From positions 1-64,000 of IMG/VR virus record IMGVR_UViG_3300009182_000043: a stretch of 64,000 bases of DNA; one strand, given 5' to 3'. The translations under genes were made by a program, and so were the position numbers. Source of the DNA: a virus. Shown in pieces: positions 28,546 through 37,201 of the stretch (within the stretch, counting starts at the first letter, position 1; every line of letters begins with the position of its first letter). The notes under the pieces are model-generated. The model was given only the letters and a program-made list of their open reading frames with translations, made no database searches and was not told where the DNA came from.

Positions 28546-28554
28546 GTATTTATC
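28546..28554 (-). promoter_or_regulatory. Late-promoter-like box GATAAATAC driving the fibre island
   Basis: The minus strand reads GATAAATAC, 22 nt upstream of the first fibre ATG and just after the terminator of the capsid cassette. The position between a terminator and a new gene is where a promoter is expected, which strengthens the call. Confidence 0.6.
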
Positions 28555-28578
28555 ATTATTAGCAAACAGATGCCCAAC

Positions 28579-28602
28579 AAAAAAGGCTCCTAAGAGCCCT
28601 TT
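28579..28602 (-). terminator. Rho-independent terminator after gp23
   Basis: On the minus strand the sequence AAAGGGCTC TTAG GAGCCTTTTTT forms a 9-bp stem (one G-T pair) with a 4-nt loop and ends in a T run. It lies 42 nt past the gp23 stop and separates the capsid cassette from the fibre island. Confidence 0.85.
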
Positions 28603-28643
28603 AAGTAACTTCCCATCCCGAGGGTAAAAAGTTTCAATTCCGA

Positions 28644-29840
28644 TTATTGGAATGTTAGGTTGCTTACAGCAATCTCACCAACGTAGTCAGCCGCATTACC
28701 AAAAGATGATGCAGTATTTGTCAATTCGATGTAACCATAACGTGTCATGAATGATACGACTGGTTCGAATGTTGATGGATCTAGAACAACACCACTGCTC
28801 ATCAACGGAATGTATGGGCAATAGAATGCTGCCGCGTCTGTCTCGCTAGAACCTTTATAACCAACCAATACTGGTGTAGTGTCAGGTGCATAAGAGTCAA
28901 CGAATACACGCATAGCGCCATTCAATGTACCAACAAACTTAGTATTTGTAGGAGCTTCGAATGTACCTTCTGTTGTACGTGCAAATGCAGATGTTGTAGC
29001 AGATTGTAGAACTGTTAAACTAGCAGATGAAACAACTGCCCAATTACCAGCACCACGGCGAGTGCGTTGTGCAATCAAGTTAGCAACACGATTGATTAGA
29101 ACAGCTAAAGCAGCATGTTCGTCACCAACGTAAGTAGCTGTACCACTTACTGTAGCTTGGTTGAATGTGTACTCTGTTGTTGCTAAAGTACGTAGAGATA
29201 AAAGAATCTCTTGGTCGATTTCAGCAGTGATTTCTTGTGCAAGTGCGGCCATGATTTCTGCTTCAACGTCAATACCATGTTGAGACTGTGCATCTTGTGC
29301 TGCCTCAAATGTCCAACGTGCTTGCAATTTACGTGACTTAGCTTCAACAGCTTGACGTAGAATCTGTACGGAAATTTGCTTACCGCCATTACCTTCTAAA
29401 GTCGCTGTGTTGTTACCAGTATAGCCTGTAGATGGGCTACCATCTTTAGTCATTGTAGAATATGCTTGAGCAATTTTGAATGGGCTCAATGCTTCTTCAC
29501 CAGCTTGAATGCTTGTGTTGGCTGCACTGTTGTCTGTTAAGCTAGAAGCATAACGTACACGCAATGTATGAATTTGACCAACTGGACCTGTCATTGGCTG
29601 AACGCCTACCAACTCGTTAGCAATAACTGTTGGCATTACACGACGGATAACTGGAAGAATAACACGATTAAGTGTTGCAATATTGCCTGCTGTGGTTGTA
29701 CCAGCAACAGATTCTTTCAATAGTGACTTGCGAGTGTTTTCTAAGATTACACCCATTGTTGAGCGGCGAGTACCCTTAAGACCTTCAAGTAGGGCTTCTT
29801 TGGTCTCGTCCCAACGGCTTTCTAATAGAACTTGTGACAT
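28644..29840 (-). CDS. gp23: Major capsid protein gp23
   Basis: This protein forms the hexameric lattice of the head. The diagnostic core ILPVIRRVMPTVIANELVGV followed by QPMTGPVGQIHTLRVRYA is the T4-family gp23 signature. Other conserved pieces are ALAQEITAEIDQEIL and the C-terminal SFMTRYGYIEL. At 398 residues it is shorter than T4 gp23 (521), as in many aquatic relatives. The N-terminal 50-60 residues (WDETKEALLEGLKGTRRSTM) would be the part removed by the gp21 protease. A strong AGGAGA ribosome site precedes the ATG, fitting the highest-expressed virion protein, and a strong terminator follows. gp22, gp21 and gp20 lie directly upstream in T4 order. Confidence 0.95.
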   Translation of the reverse strand: MSQVLLESRWDETKEALLEGLKGTRRSTMGVILENTRKSLLKESVAGTTTAGNIATLNRVILPVIRRVMPTVIANELVGVQPMTGPVGQIHTLRVRYASSLTDNSAANTSIQAGEEALSPFKIAQAYSTMTKDGSPSTGYTGNNTATLEGNGGKQISVQILRQAVEAKSRKLQARWTFEAAQDAQSQHGIDVEAEIMAALAQEITAEIDQEILLSLRTLATTEYTFNQATVSGTATYVGDEHAALAVLINRVANLIAQRTRRGAGNWAVVSSASLTVLQSATTSAFARTTEGTFEAPTNTKFVGTLNGAMRVFVDSYAPDTTPVLVGYKGSSETDAAAFYCPYIPLMSSGVVLDPSTFEPVVSFMTRYGYIELTNTASSFGNAADYVGEIAVSNLTFQ

Positions 29841-29869
29841 GTTAATATTCTCCTAATAATGTCTTTTGT

Positions 29870-30970
29870 TTAGAGCCCTGCCAAACGTCTAAGGTCGATT
29901 ACGTTATCACGGTCTTCAACTTCAACTTGTTTTGCGGCAGATTTATCACCTGTAACTGCTCTAACACTTTCTGAAAGCATAGGCTTTTTAGGCTCTTTCT
30001 TTTCAGTAATGTTATTAAGCACTGCGGGTAGACACTTATCAAAGGCGGTCTTCAGACGAGGTGTTTGAGTGCCTTCTAGTAAGTTCTTCATCAATGAAGC
30101 TTTTTCTTCGTTTAATGTGGCTAATAACTCGCCCATTATTTTTTCACGTTGATTAGATTCTTTGATAACACGAACTTCACGTTCTTTACTTTCAACCAAT
30201 GCTTTTGCTTTCTTCATTGATTGATAGGATTCAGCTAATTTCTGATCCTTTTCTTGAATTTGCATCATTAGATTACGTGTGTCAGCTTTCTCATTTAAAT
30301 GAGTAGCACTGAACTCGCTTGCATATGATTCAAATATACGGCGACCAAAATCATTCTCACGTGCGATTTTGATATCTTCTTTCAATTGGCCAATTTCACC
30401 TTTAAGATGTGTGCTAACAACTGTATTCATTCTTTTAGCTGATTCTGATACAAATTTTGCTTTAAGAGATTCTAGTTGTTTGCGACCTTCAGCAACTAAC
30501 TTAACCTTAGCTTCAACAACTGCTTGCTTGTCTTGTGCGAATTCTTTAATTTCGCGGGCAAGAGCATGAACGATAAATTGTTCTAATTTTTGTTGACTTT
30601 CTTTTTGAATCTGACGGTCAGAACGCAATTCTTTAATTTCTTCGGCTAATTTCTCAACCATAAAATTATTGAATTTTCCTGCGCTTTCACGTAGCTTCAT
30701 TTGTGCTTTAACACGGTCTTCATTCATTGCTTGTCTTTCATGTTGAAATTCTTGAATTTCTTCTGAAAGACCATTGGTAACCATCTTGTCAAGGGCTTCG
30801 ACCATTACATCTTTGTCGTGTTCATAACGTTGTGCGAATTCTTCACGTAATTCAGCACGTACTTGTTCCTTAGCTTCATTCAATTTAGTTTCCCAAGCTT
30901 CGTTTATAGCGATGCTTGTTTCTTCATTGATGATTCCAGATTCAAGTAATGGTTTGATAGCGTCTAGCAT
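29870..30970 (-). CDS. gp22: Prohead core scaffold protein gp22
   Basis: This is a highly charged, Ala/Glu/Lys/Gln-rich protein of 366 aa with almost continuous heptad-like helix (residues about 20-310), the expected form of the T4 internal scaffold that templates the prohead and is later degraded by gp21. Segments such as RAELREEFAQRYEHDKDVMV and EAKVKLVAEGRKQLESLKAK are typical coiled coil. It lies between the protease gp21 and capsid gp23 as in T4, with a 12-nt gap to gp21 and an AAGGGA ribosome site. It is longer than T4 gp22 (269 aa). Identification rests on composition, coiled coil and gene order. Confidence 0.88.
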   Translation of the reverse strand: MLDAIKPLLESGIINEETSIAINEAWETKLNEAKEQVRAELREEFAQRYEHDKDVMVEALDKMVTNGLSEEIQEFQHERQAMNEDRVKAQMKLRESAGKFNNFMVEKLAEEIKELRSDRQIQKESQQKLEQFIVHALAREIKEFAQDKQAVVEAKVKLVAEGRKQLESLKAKFVSESAKRMNTVVSTHLKGEIGQLKEDIKIARENDFGRRIFESYASEFSATHLNEKADTRNLMMQIQEKDQKLAESYQSMKKAKALVESKEREVRVIKESNQREKIMGELLATLNEEKASLMKNLLEGTQTPRLKTAFDKCLPAVLNNITEKKEPKKPMLSESVRAVTGDKSAAKQVEVEDRDNVIDLRRLAGL

Positions 30971-30982
30971 ATCTTTTTCCCT

Positions 30983-31618
30983 TTATTTAATTTTGAGGTC
31001 TCTAATGAGGCGAGTTACTTCCTCTTTTAGATATCTCTGAACCTTACTATTACTCTGTGCGTCTTTTGCTACATCTAACATTCTATGACCATTTCTCATA
31101 TTCATAAGACCTTCATAGATTGCTTTAGGATAAGCATTAGGTGCGCTCGGTTGAGCAACAATATCCACAGTGACTATTTCAAAGTCACTAACACGGCCAC
31201 TACCATCGTCTACGTTACCGCTTCCTCTGCTAGATACGCCTAGTTTGACACCACTCTCCAACATGGTAGACACTAATTGTCCCATTGGAGTTGGTAAAAT
31301 TTTTAATTTGCCGAAACCATTTGGTCCGTCCATCCACATATTAGTAATCATATGTGACACGCGGTCTAAATTAATTTTCAAATCATCTGGGTGATCCACT
31401 TCACCTAGAACTGAATGACCTTCTTTGATTTGTTCATTTAGAGTATCTACAGCAGATTCAATCTCAGAAACAGGATACACACGCTCATTAGCGTTGCGTA
31501 CCCCACCCTGGATAAAGATGCCTTTCATGTAAAGGCTCTTTAAACTACCTTCACCCGTACTTTCAACCACCATACTAGCACGGTCGAAAGTGAGGTTTTC
31601 TCTAAGATACAAAGCCAT
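30983..31618 (-). CDS. gp21: Prohead maturation protease gp21
   Basis: This serine protease, embedded in the prohead core, cleaves scaffold and capsid proteins during head maturation. The 211-residue length fits T4 gp21 (212). Visible family motifs are GGVRNANERVYPVSEIE near residues 38-55, the histidine segment LGEVDHPDDLKINLDRVSHM (His76 is the likely catalytic His), and LGVSSRGSGNV (Ser129/Ser130 as nucleophile candidates), followed by [FEIVTVDIVAQPSAPNA]. It is flanked by the acidic core protein and by gp22 with 12-nt gaps, as expected for a co-translated prohead cassette. Confidence 0.93.
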   Translation of the reverse strand: MALYLRENLTFDRASMVVESTGEGSLKSLYMKGIFIQGGVRNANERVYPVSEIESAVDTLNEQIKEGHSVLGEVDHPDDLKINLDRVSHMITNMWMDGPNGFGKLKILPTPMGQLVSTMLESGVKLGVSSRGSGNVDDGSGRVSDFEIVTVDIVAQPSAPNAYPKAIYEGLMNMRNGHRMLDVAKDAQSNSKVQRYLKEEVTRLIRDLKIK

Positions 31619-31630
31619 TGCTCTCAGTCC

Positions 31631-32527
31631 TTATCTTCTTTTGATAACTTGTTTTGTAGACTTTTTAGATTCGCCTACAATAGATTTATTGTTCTGACCT
31701 TCTTTGCCCTTGCCATTTGCTGGCTTAGCTACAGATTCGCCTTTTTCGCTGAAGTTCTTGCCACCTGGAGCATTTTTATATGTACCAGGAATAGTTTTAG
31801 ATGTTGGCTTTAGTAAACCACCGTGTGTACCACCTTTACCGGCTTCTTGGCTACCCATTGAAATTGGCTTAGCACCAGTTTGAATAATCTTTGGTTTTGT
31901 CAATGCGATACTTCTTACGTTGTCACCGTCATCACCGCCGATGTTACTGCCATATAAGCCAGGAACTTTCTTCAACTGAACAGATTCTTCTAAAGGATCT
32001 TCACCTTCGTCATCAGATTCTTCAGCTTCCATCATTTCATCATCGCCGGAATCTTCTTCACCTTCTTCATCGCCCATATCTTCTTCGCCTTCTTCGTGAC
32101 CCATTAGTTCTTCGAATTCAGCCATTAATTCGTCTAGTTTATCTTCTAAATCAACTACACGGTCTTCTAAATCTTCTTCGCCGCCCATTTCCATGTCATC
32201 ATCGCCGCCGAATTCTTCGTGATCCATATCATCTTCTTCGTCATCCATGTCAATGTCAGCAAACTCATCATCTTCTTCGGACATAGCTTGACCGGTCATA
32301 TCACCTTCAACTTCGTCCATCATGTCGCCAACTTGGTCAGATTCTTCCATATCGTCATTTGTTTCCTGAACGCTTACGGTATAACCTTCTTCTAATTCTT
32401 CATCCATCATTGATTCATAGATTTCGCGGCTTTTTTCAACTACGATATCATGAAACAATGCTTTAGCTTGTTCTTCATTCTCATTGATAATTAAATCAAT
32501 AAGTTGTTCAAATTTTCTATTATCCAT
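31631..32527 (-). CDS. Acidic prohead core protein (gp68-like)
   Basis: Residues 1-45 [FEQLIDLIINENEEQAKALFHDIVVEKSREIYESMM] match the conserved head of T4-like prohead core proteins of the gp68 type. Residues about 55-180 are extremely acidic (DMDDEEDDMDHEEFGGDDD and further Asp/Glu runs) around a [LEDRVVDLEDKLDELMAEFEELM] coiled coil. The last 100 residues switch to basic and Gly/Lys-rich. Such a protein would sit in the prohead core with gp22 and be digested by gp21. It lies between the gp67-like gene and gp21, as the small core genes do in T4. It is far longer than T4 gp68 (about 140 aa), mainly through the acidic tract and the basic tail. Confidence 0.7.
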   Translation of the reverse strand: MDNRKFEQLIDLIINENEEQAKALFHDIVVEKSREIYESMMDEELEEGYTVSVQETNDDMEESDQVGDMMDEVEGDMTGQAMSEEDDEFADIDMDDEEDDMDHEEFGGDDDMEMGGEEDLEDRVVDLEDKLDELMAEFEELMGHEEGEEDMGDEEGEEDSGDDEMMEAEESDDEGEDPLEESVQLKKVPGLYGSNIGGDDGDNVRSIALTKPKIIQTGAKPISMGSQEAGKGGTHGGLLKPTSKTIPGTYKNAPGGKNFSEKGESVAKPANGKGKEGQNNKSIVGESKKSTKQVIKRR

Positions 32528-32624
32528 TGTTTGTTCTCCTATAAGAATGGCTTTGTAAGATTATTTAGTACGTGGGTACTAAAACGACTGATTAACTGCT
32601 ATTTTTTTACGTTTTTATCTAAGA

Positions 32625-32651
32625 TAATAGATTTTTATGACAAATCTATTA
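32625..32651 (-). terminator. 10-bp hairpin overlapping the gp67-like stop codon
   Basis: TAATAGATTT (32625-32634) and AAATCTATTA (32642-32651) pair perfectly around a 7-nt loop, and the stem covers the stop codon. The A/T-rich stem lacks a clear T run on the minus strand, so it could be a weak terminator, an RNA-processing site or an mRNA 3'-end stabiliser. A second 8-bp hairpin (32564-32583, loop 32572-32575) lies further along the same 121-nt gap. Confidence 0.4.
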
Positions 32652-32876
32652 CATTGCTGGCGCCGCAGGCTCTGCTACGGGCTTATATTGTTTGCGTACT
32701 TTTTTAAGATTTTGCGTTCTTTCATAGTCACGTACTTCACGCATTTTACGTAACTTTCTTATTTGACGTAATGTAAGTTTAGTCTTACGGCTTTCTTTCC
32801 ATTTAGGTTTGCTGTTATCATCTTTTTCGTCTTGATAACCCTGTATAGCTGGATCGAACATTTCAAATAATTTCAT
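32649..32876 (-). CDS. Prohead core protein, gp67-like, 75 aa
   Basis: The open frame extends upstream into gp20, but the conserved protein starts at the ATG at 32876: MKLFEMFDPAIQGYQDEKDD, then KESRKTKLTLRQIRKLRKMR and EVRDYERTQNLKKVRKQYKP. This small, strongly basic protein with an LTLRQIRKLRKM helix is a regular neighbour between gp20 and gp21 in T4-like phages, in the place of T4 gp67. The start is 13 nt after the gp20 stop. A GATAAATA string lies in that gap but is too close to the ATG to be a confident promoter. The preceding 55 codons of the frame overlap gp20 and have no family character, so I excluded them. Confidence 0.75.
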   Translation of the reverse strand: MKLFEMFDPAIQGYQDEKDDNSKPKWKESRKTKLTLRQIRKLRKMREVRDYERTQNLKKVRKQYKPVAEPAAPAM

Positions 32877-32889
32877 ACAATTATTTATC

Positions 32890-34668
32890 TTACATTGACG
32901 GTGCGCCTGCCGGGGCGCCAGCGGCTCCTGCAGGCATTGCATTAGGGCCTGCAACACCCGGAGCCACATCTGGTGGCATTCCCTCTGGGTTTTCTTCGGA
33001 AGTAGAAGCTTCTTCTTCATCAGTATCCAAATCGCTTGCACTTATACCAATACTACGTAAGTCACTGCCCTTAACTTCGGTTTCTGCTGGCTCCTCACGC
33101 TCCTCTTCCCACATTTCTTCGTTTTCTTTGATTTCTTCTTCGCTCATACCCAGGAAACGCTTCATAGCAAAACGCTTACTGATATACGGGAACGCTTCCA
33201 TAGCTTGGAACGTAGCGACACGGTCTTTATCTAATTCGCTTTGACGATAAGCCGCAAAGTTTTGTGGTTCATTAAATTTAATATCAAATAAGCTTGATTC
33301 AATGTTGAATCCTCTCCAACGTAGGAACAACTTAAATTCTTCGTCTAGCTTTTTGCTGATATAATTCTGTAAACGTTTGCAATATTCGTTAAATCTAAAT
33401 TCTTGAATCATTGCTGTGCCAACACGTCCGTCATTCAATACGTTTTGACTATCATCAGGACCTGTTGGTAAATAACTACTTGGAACACGTAATCCACGTG
33501 CTAATCTATTATTAAAGTACTTTAAGTCATCGATTTCACCAAGATTTTGTCCACCTTGTAGCATAGTGACATCGCTACCACGCCCGTCTGCTGTTACTGG
33601 AAAGAAGTAATCTTCGTTGATGCTTAATGGATTATAACTAGCATCCATAATGCTAGTACCACCTTGTACTGAAGGTATACGTCTTTGATGAATTTCATTC
33701 TTAATACGGTCAACGAAAGCCATAGCCATATGACTTGGCATGTTACCAACGTCAATCTTAAACACTCTGCGCTCTGGTGCACGACTTATGCGATAGATAA
33801 GAATAGCATCTTCAAGCAATTCTTTTTGCTTGTAGACTTTAAAAATGTTTTCAAGTATTGACTGACCAAACGGCCAAAAGCGGTCTAGACCTTCAGTTAA
33901 ACTTAAATGCACAATATGTTCAGCATCAATGGCTGCTTCGTTCAAACCCAATGCAAAACGACTACCTGCAGTACCTGTTGGCATACTTGGAACCGTATAA
34001 CCCTGAGCACTACCACCGCCACCTGTACCACCAAAGCCTGTACTTGGATTGGCTGCAAAATCGGTTGAAACTTTCTGTGCTACAGTTAAATTTTGTAGGT
34101 TTAAATTGATATCTTTAAGAACATATTGTTCCGGAAGTTTGCCTTCACTTTCGTTAACAATGACTTTTGTTACTTTGGTCATGTCAACCCAATATAGTTT
34201 GAAGTTTTCAGGGTCACGTAGGAAAACCTGATCCCCGTATTTGATAGCATTTCTAAAGACTTTAAACACTCTAGTGTCAAACTCGTTTAGTTTACACCAT
34301 TGTTGTAGTTGTTTTGTGATGATTTCAACTTCATGGGGAGTTGGATCTTCTTTGTATTCTACATTAAATGGAGTATTATTATGTTCGTTGCGCTGTGTAC
34401 TGAATTCAGCAATAATATCTAAACATGCATTAACTTCTGCGTCCACATCCATCATTTCATATTGATTATAACGCTCAATACGATTTGGGTGACCAGTATA
34501 AACTTCTGGTAAGCGACTTTGATAATTTTTATACCCAAAGTCATTATTATTGTAGCCACCATCGGATGTGCTACCACCATTCCAACTACCCTTATTGCTG
34601 TTGCTTCCAGAAATAGGGCTAAGAATGCCGTTTGGATTTGGATCGGAAAAACGCTTTTTATATGCCAT
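32890..34668 (-). CDS. gp20: Portal protein gp20
   Basis: This protein forms the dodecameric portal vertex through which DNA is packaged and ejected. The T4-family signature is clear: EMMDVDAEVNACLDIIAEFS, IKYGDQVFLRDP, FKIDVGNMPSHMAMAFVDRI, INEDYFFPVTADGRGSDVTM, GGQNLGEIDDLKYFNNRLAR and LRVPSSYLPTGPDD. The length of 592 residues is near T4 gp20 (524), with an added Gly/Ser/Asn-rich N-terminus and an acidic, Pro/Ala-rich C-terminal tail after residue 535. A CTAAATAC string is 3 nt upstream of the ATG, but no good ribosome site is visible. It lies directly after the tape-measure-like genes on the same strand. Confidence 0.96.
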   Translation of the reverse strand: MAYKKRFSDPNPNGILSPISGSNSNKGSWNGGSTSDGGYNNNDFGYKNYQSRLPEVYTGHPNRIERYNQYEMMDVDAEVNACLDIIAEFSTQRNEHNNTPFNVEYKEDPTPHEVEIITKQLQQWCKLNEFDTRVFKVFRNAIKYGDQVFLRDPENFKLYWVDMTKVTKVIVNESEGKLPEQYVLKDINLNLQNLTVAQKVSTDFAANPSTGFGGTGGGGSAQGYTVPSMPTGTAGSRFALGLNEAAIDAEHIVHLSLTEGLDRFWPFGQSILENIFKVYKQKELLEDAILIYRISRAPERRVFKIDVGNMPSHMAMAFVDRIKNEIHQRRIPSVQGGTSIMDASYNPLSINEDYFFPVTADGRGSDVTMLQGGQNLGEIDDLKYFNNRLARGLRVPSSYLPTGPDDSQNVLNDGRVGTAMIQEFRFNEYCKRLQNYISKKLDEEFKLFLRWRGFNIESSLFDIKFNEPQNFAAYRQSELDKDRVATFQAMEAFPYISKRFAMKRFLGMSEEEIKENEEMWEEEREEPAETEVKGSDLRSIGISASDLDTDEEEASTSEENPEGMPPDVAPGVAGPNAMPAGAAGAPAGAPSM

Positions 34669-34682
34669 GAAGTATTTAGCTT

Positions 34683-37199
34683 TTAAGCCGCCATGTATGT
34701 TTTTATATCGTTATGAATAATATTGCTTCGTTCAACATTTAATATCAACTCATCAAATTGATTGTTTATAAACGATAATAAACTTAAATCAATACCATCA
34801 TCTTGTTGTTGTATTGGAGTTGTCATAGGTGCAGGTGGTGGTGTTTCGCTACCCTGCATCATAGAGTCTATATCTATGGGAATTCCCCCGTCACGCAATG
34901 CTATTAATGCTTCACGTCCATGCATCTCAATCATATTTGACCCGTTAACTAATCCACCTTGTTTAAGTTGTTGTAGATGCTCTGGGTCATGTATAGGTCT
35001 TTTTAGTCCAAATTTCTTTAAAAATCCATTTTTATCTAAGTATTCTGCTTGAGTTTTATTAACATCAACTGCTCGACCGGTATTATGCGGGCCTAATCCC
35101 TTTTTAGGATCCATAGGAGTTGTAATTTTACCAAATTTACTATCGTATACAGTAGGATTATTTGGTCCACCGTTGTTTCTTACCCAAGCATCGTATAATT
35201 CTTGTTGTTCTTCAACTGTACGAAAAGACGAATTTAATTCTAATTTTTCTTTTGTAGCGTTGTAATACTCTTGTGCCATTAAAGTTATGCGTTGTGACAA
35301 TTCTTTATTTTTACTTGCTAACATGTTAAAATGGTCAAGATCACCGGATCTGCTAGTAAATTTAATGTATTTTGATGCTTCGCTGATATCTACAGTAGAG
35401 GTACGATTTCTAATTTCAAGATTAAGCTGTTGCTGTTCTGCCTTTTTTTCTCTATATTCTTGACCCTCTAATCCAGTACCTTGTTTTCTTACCCTAGCTT
35501 CTTTATTCATTAATTGCTGTCTTTTTTCAACAAGATCCGAATAAGAATCTTTACCTAATAATGTTTGTTTTACATTTTTTTCTTCTTGTAATCTGGTTTT
35601 GGCAGCCTTTATTGTTGCTTGTACTACAGGATCATTTGGTGTAGTTTTGTTTACCTTTTCAAGTATTTCAATGTCTTTTTCTTGTTTTGTAATTCTTTCT
35701 TGAATTCTTTCTACTGTTCTAATTTTTAATCCTACTTGTTTTAATTCAAGAGAAATATCATCGTGTTTTTTCTTTAACTGATTTTTGTCACCCAACATTA
35801 TTTGAACTTCTTCAAATGCATTTTTAAGTTCACCGCCGGATATCCAAGCACCAGATGCTGCCGCATAGTAAGCAACAGACCTCACTACACCTATTAAGAA
35901 TTTAAATACGGTTGATGCTATTCCAGCAAAACTTTCTACAAGTTTATTTTTCAATTGCCCAGCAGTTCTTTCAGTATCTAGTCTAGTATCTTCTGTTTTC
36001 TTAAGGTCATCATCTTTTGCAGCCATATTTTTAATTAATTCTTCGACTTCCTTTTCACTCTTTGCAGATAGTATTTGATCCGTTCTTTCTAATACTTTGC
36101 CACTAATACCAGTTTGTTTTGCATATTCATCACTAATTATCAAATTCTTTTTTTGATTTTGCATAAACTCTTGATAATATTTTAAAATCATTTTCGTACC
36201 TTCAGCTCCAGAAATTCTGCCGGTTTTTACACCTTCTGCAATTTCACGTGCTTTACCACGGGTAACGTACATCATTGCATTACCTTCATCAGTAGTAGCC
36301 TGACCATTTGCTAAGAAGTCACTAAATCCTTTTGCAATGTCAGCACTAACAGTACCCAACGTTACCATTGCTTTATCCATTTCTTTAGCTTCTTTTTCAT
36401 TACCGTTTCTTATCATCAATGTTTTTTGCATTTGATAAGTTGCATCAAGTCTTAAATCTGCTAGTCTTTTGGCAGTTTGGTCTCTTGTTTCCCCAGTCAT
36501 AGATGTTAATACTGTCAATGATTTTGCATATTCTAATGTAGCTTTTTTAATTTTTATATCATCGTTTTCCATTGGTGCAGTATAACCAGTCAAATACTTT
36601 ATTGCTTCACTTTGTATTTCTAGCATTCTATCTGGATTAACACCTAAACGTAAAAATTCAAGTTGAGTATCATGTGTTGAAAAGATTTTACCTAAACGTT
36701 TTGCCGCAGTTGATGTATCAGGACCTAAATTTCTTAATGCCGGTCCAATATTAACAATAGAATCACCTAATTTACCGATATTTTCAATGTATCTACCGGC
36801 TTCTGTTCCTATGTTTTCAAAATCAACAGTGGTTAATTTAGCAGTTGCCCCGATAGATTCTAATCCATCATATGCATTATTAAGAGCATCAACTTGTTTT
36901 AAATAAGCATTGGTTGCACTTTCTACACCCTTAATAAAAAGAGTAATTGCCATTCCTGTTTTTGAACTAGTACCAGAAACATGTGTAAGTGCATTTGATG
37001 TTGATGTAATTAACCCTGCCCATTTACTAGTATCAGTACTAGTATCTCTTATAGCCGAAAAGGCAGACTTTGATATATTTGCTATATCTTTGAATGCTGT
37101 TACTAATTTTTTTAGTGAGCTAGCGGATGTTTTGGTACTACTAGTTATATCACCGGCAGCAGTACCTAATTGACTAATTTCTCTATCAATATTAGACAT
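34683..37199 (-). CDS. Tape-measure-like virion protein with embedded M15-type peptidase, 838 aa
   Basis: The long helical N-terminus and the C-terminal [GGLVNGSNMIEMHGREALIALRDGGIPI] motif are typical of tape-measure proteins. A hydrophobic stretch lies near residues 425-455 (FAGIASTVFKFLIGVVRSVA). Residues about 640-745 look like an M15/VanY D-Ala-D-Ala-type peptidase: LNSSFRTVEEQQELYDAW, then GPHNTGRAVDVN (His705 and Asp712 as metal ligands) and HDPEHLQQ (His741). The usual general-base Glu of the ExxH motif is Asp738 here, so activity needs testing. It is paralogous to the next upstream gene over the regions around [LESIGATAKLTT...] and [LTSMTGETRDQTAKRLADL]. Likely role: tail length determination plus local peptidoglycan cutting at DNA entry. 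Confidence 0.75.
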   Translation of the reverse strand: MSNIDREISQLGTAAGDITSSTKTSASSLKKLVTAFKDIANISKSAFSAIRDTSTDTSKWAGLITSTSNALTHVSGTSSKTGMAITLFIKGVESATNAYLKQVDALNNAYDGLESIGATAKLTTVDFENIGTEAGRYIENIGKLGDSIVNIGPALRNLGPDTSTAAKRLGKIFSTHDTQLEFLRLGVNPDRMLEIQSEAIKYLTGYTAPMENDDIKIKKATLEYAKSLTVLTSMTGETRDQTAKRLADLRLDATYQMQKTLMIRNGNEKEAKEMDKAMVTLGTVSADIAKGFSDFLANGQATTDEGNAMMYVTRGKAREIAEGVKTGRISGAEGTKMILKYYQEFMQNQKKNLIISDEYAKQTGISGKVLERTDQILSAKSEKEVEELIKNMAAKDDDLKKTEDTRLDTERTAGQLKNKLVESFAGIASTVFKFLIGVVRSVAYYAAASGAWISGGELKNAFEEVQIMLGDKNQLKKKHDDISLELKQVGLKIRTVERIQERITKQEKDIEILEKVNKTTPNDPVVQATIKAAKTRLQEEKNVKQTLLGKDSYSDLVEKRQQLMNKEARVRKQGTGLEGQEYREKKAEQQQLNLEIRNRTSTVDISEASKYIKFTSRSGDLDHFNMLASKNKELSQRITLMAQEYYNATKEKLELNSSFRTVEEQQELYDAWVRNNGGPNNPTVYDSKFGKITTPMDPKKGLGPHNTGRAVDVNKTQAEYLDKNGFLKKFGLKRPIHDPEHLQQLKQGGLVNGSNMIEMHGREALIALRDGGIPIDIDSMMQGSETPPPAPMTTPIQQQDDGIDLSLLSFINNQFDELILNVERSNIIHNDIKTYMAA

Positions 37200-37201
37200 T
37201 G

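Noticed and set aside
31891-32286. A His/Arg/Leu-rich 131-codon plus-strand frame
   Set aside because: It is the complement of the Asp/Glu-rich GAT/GAA/TCT tract of the acidic core protein, and its composition is an artefact of that tract.
32877-33041. A 55-codon N-terminal extension of the gp67-like protein
   Set aside because: It overlaps the gp20 C-terminus in another frame and has no conserved features; the family-like sequence begins at the ATG at 32876.
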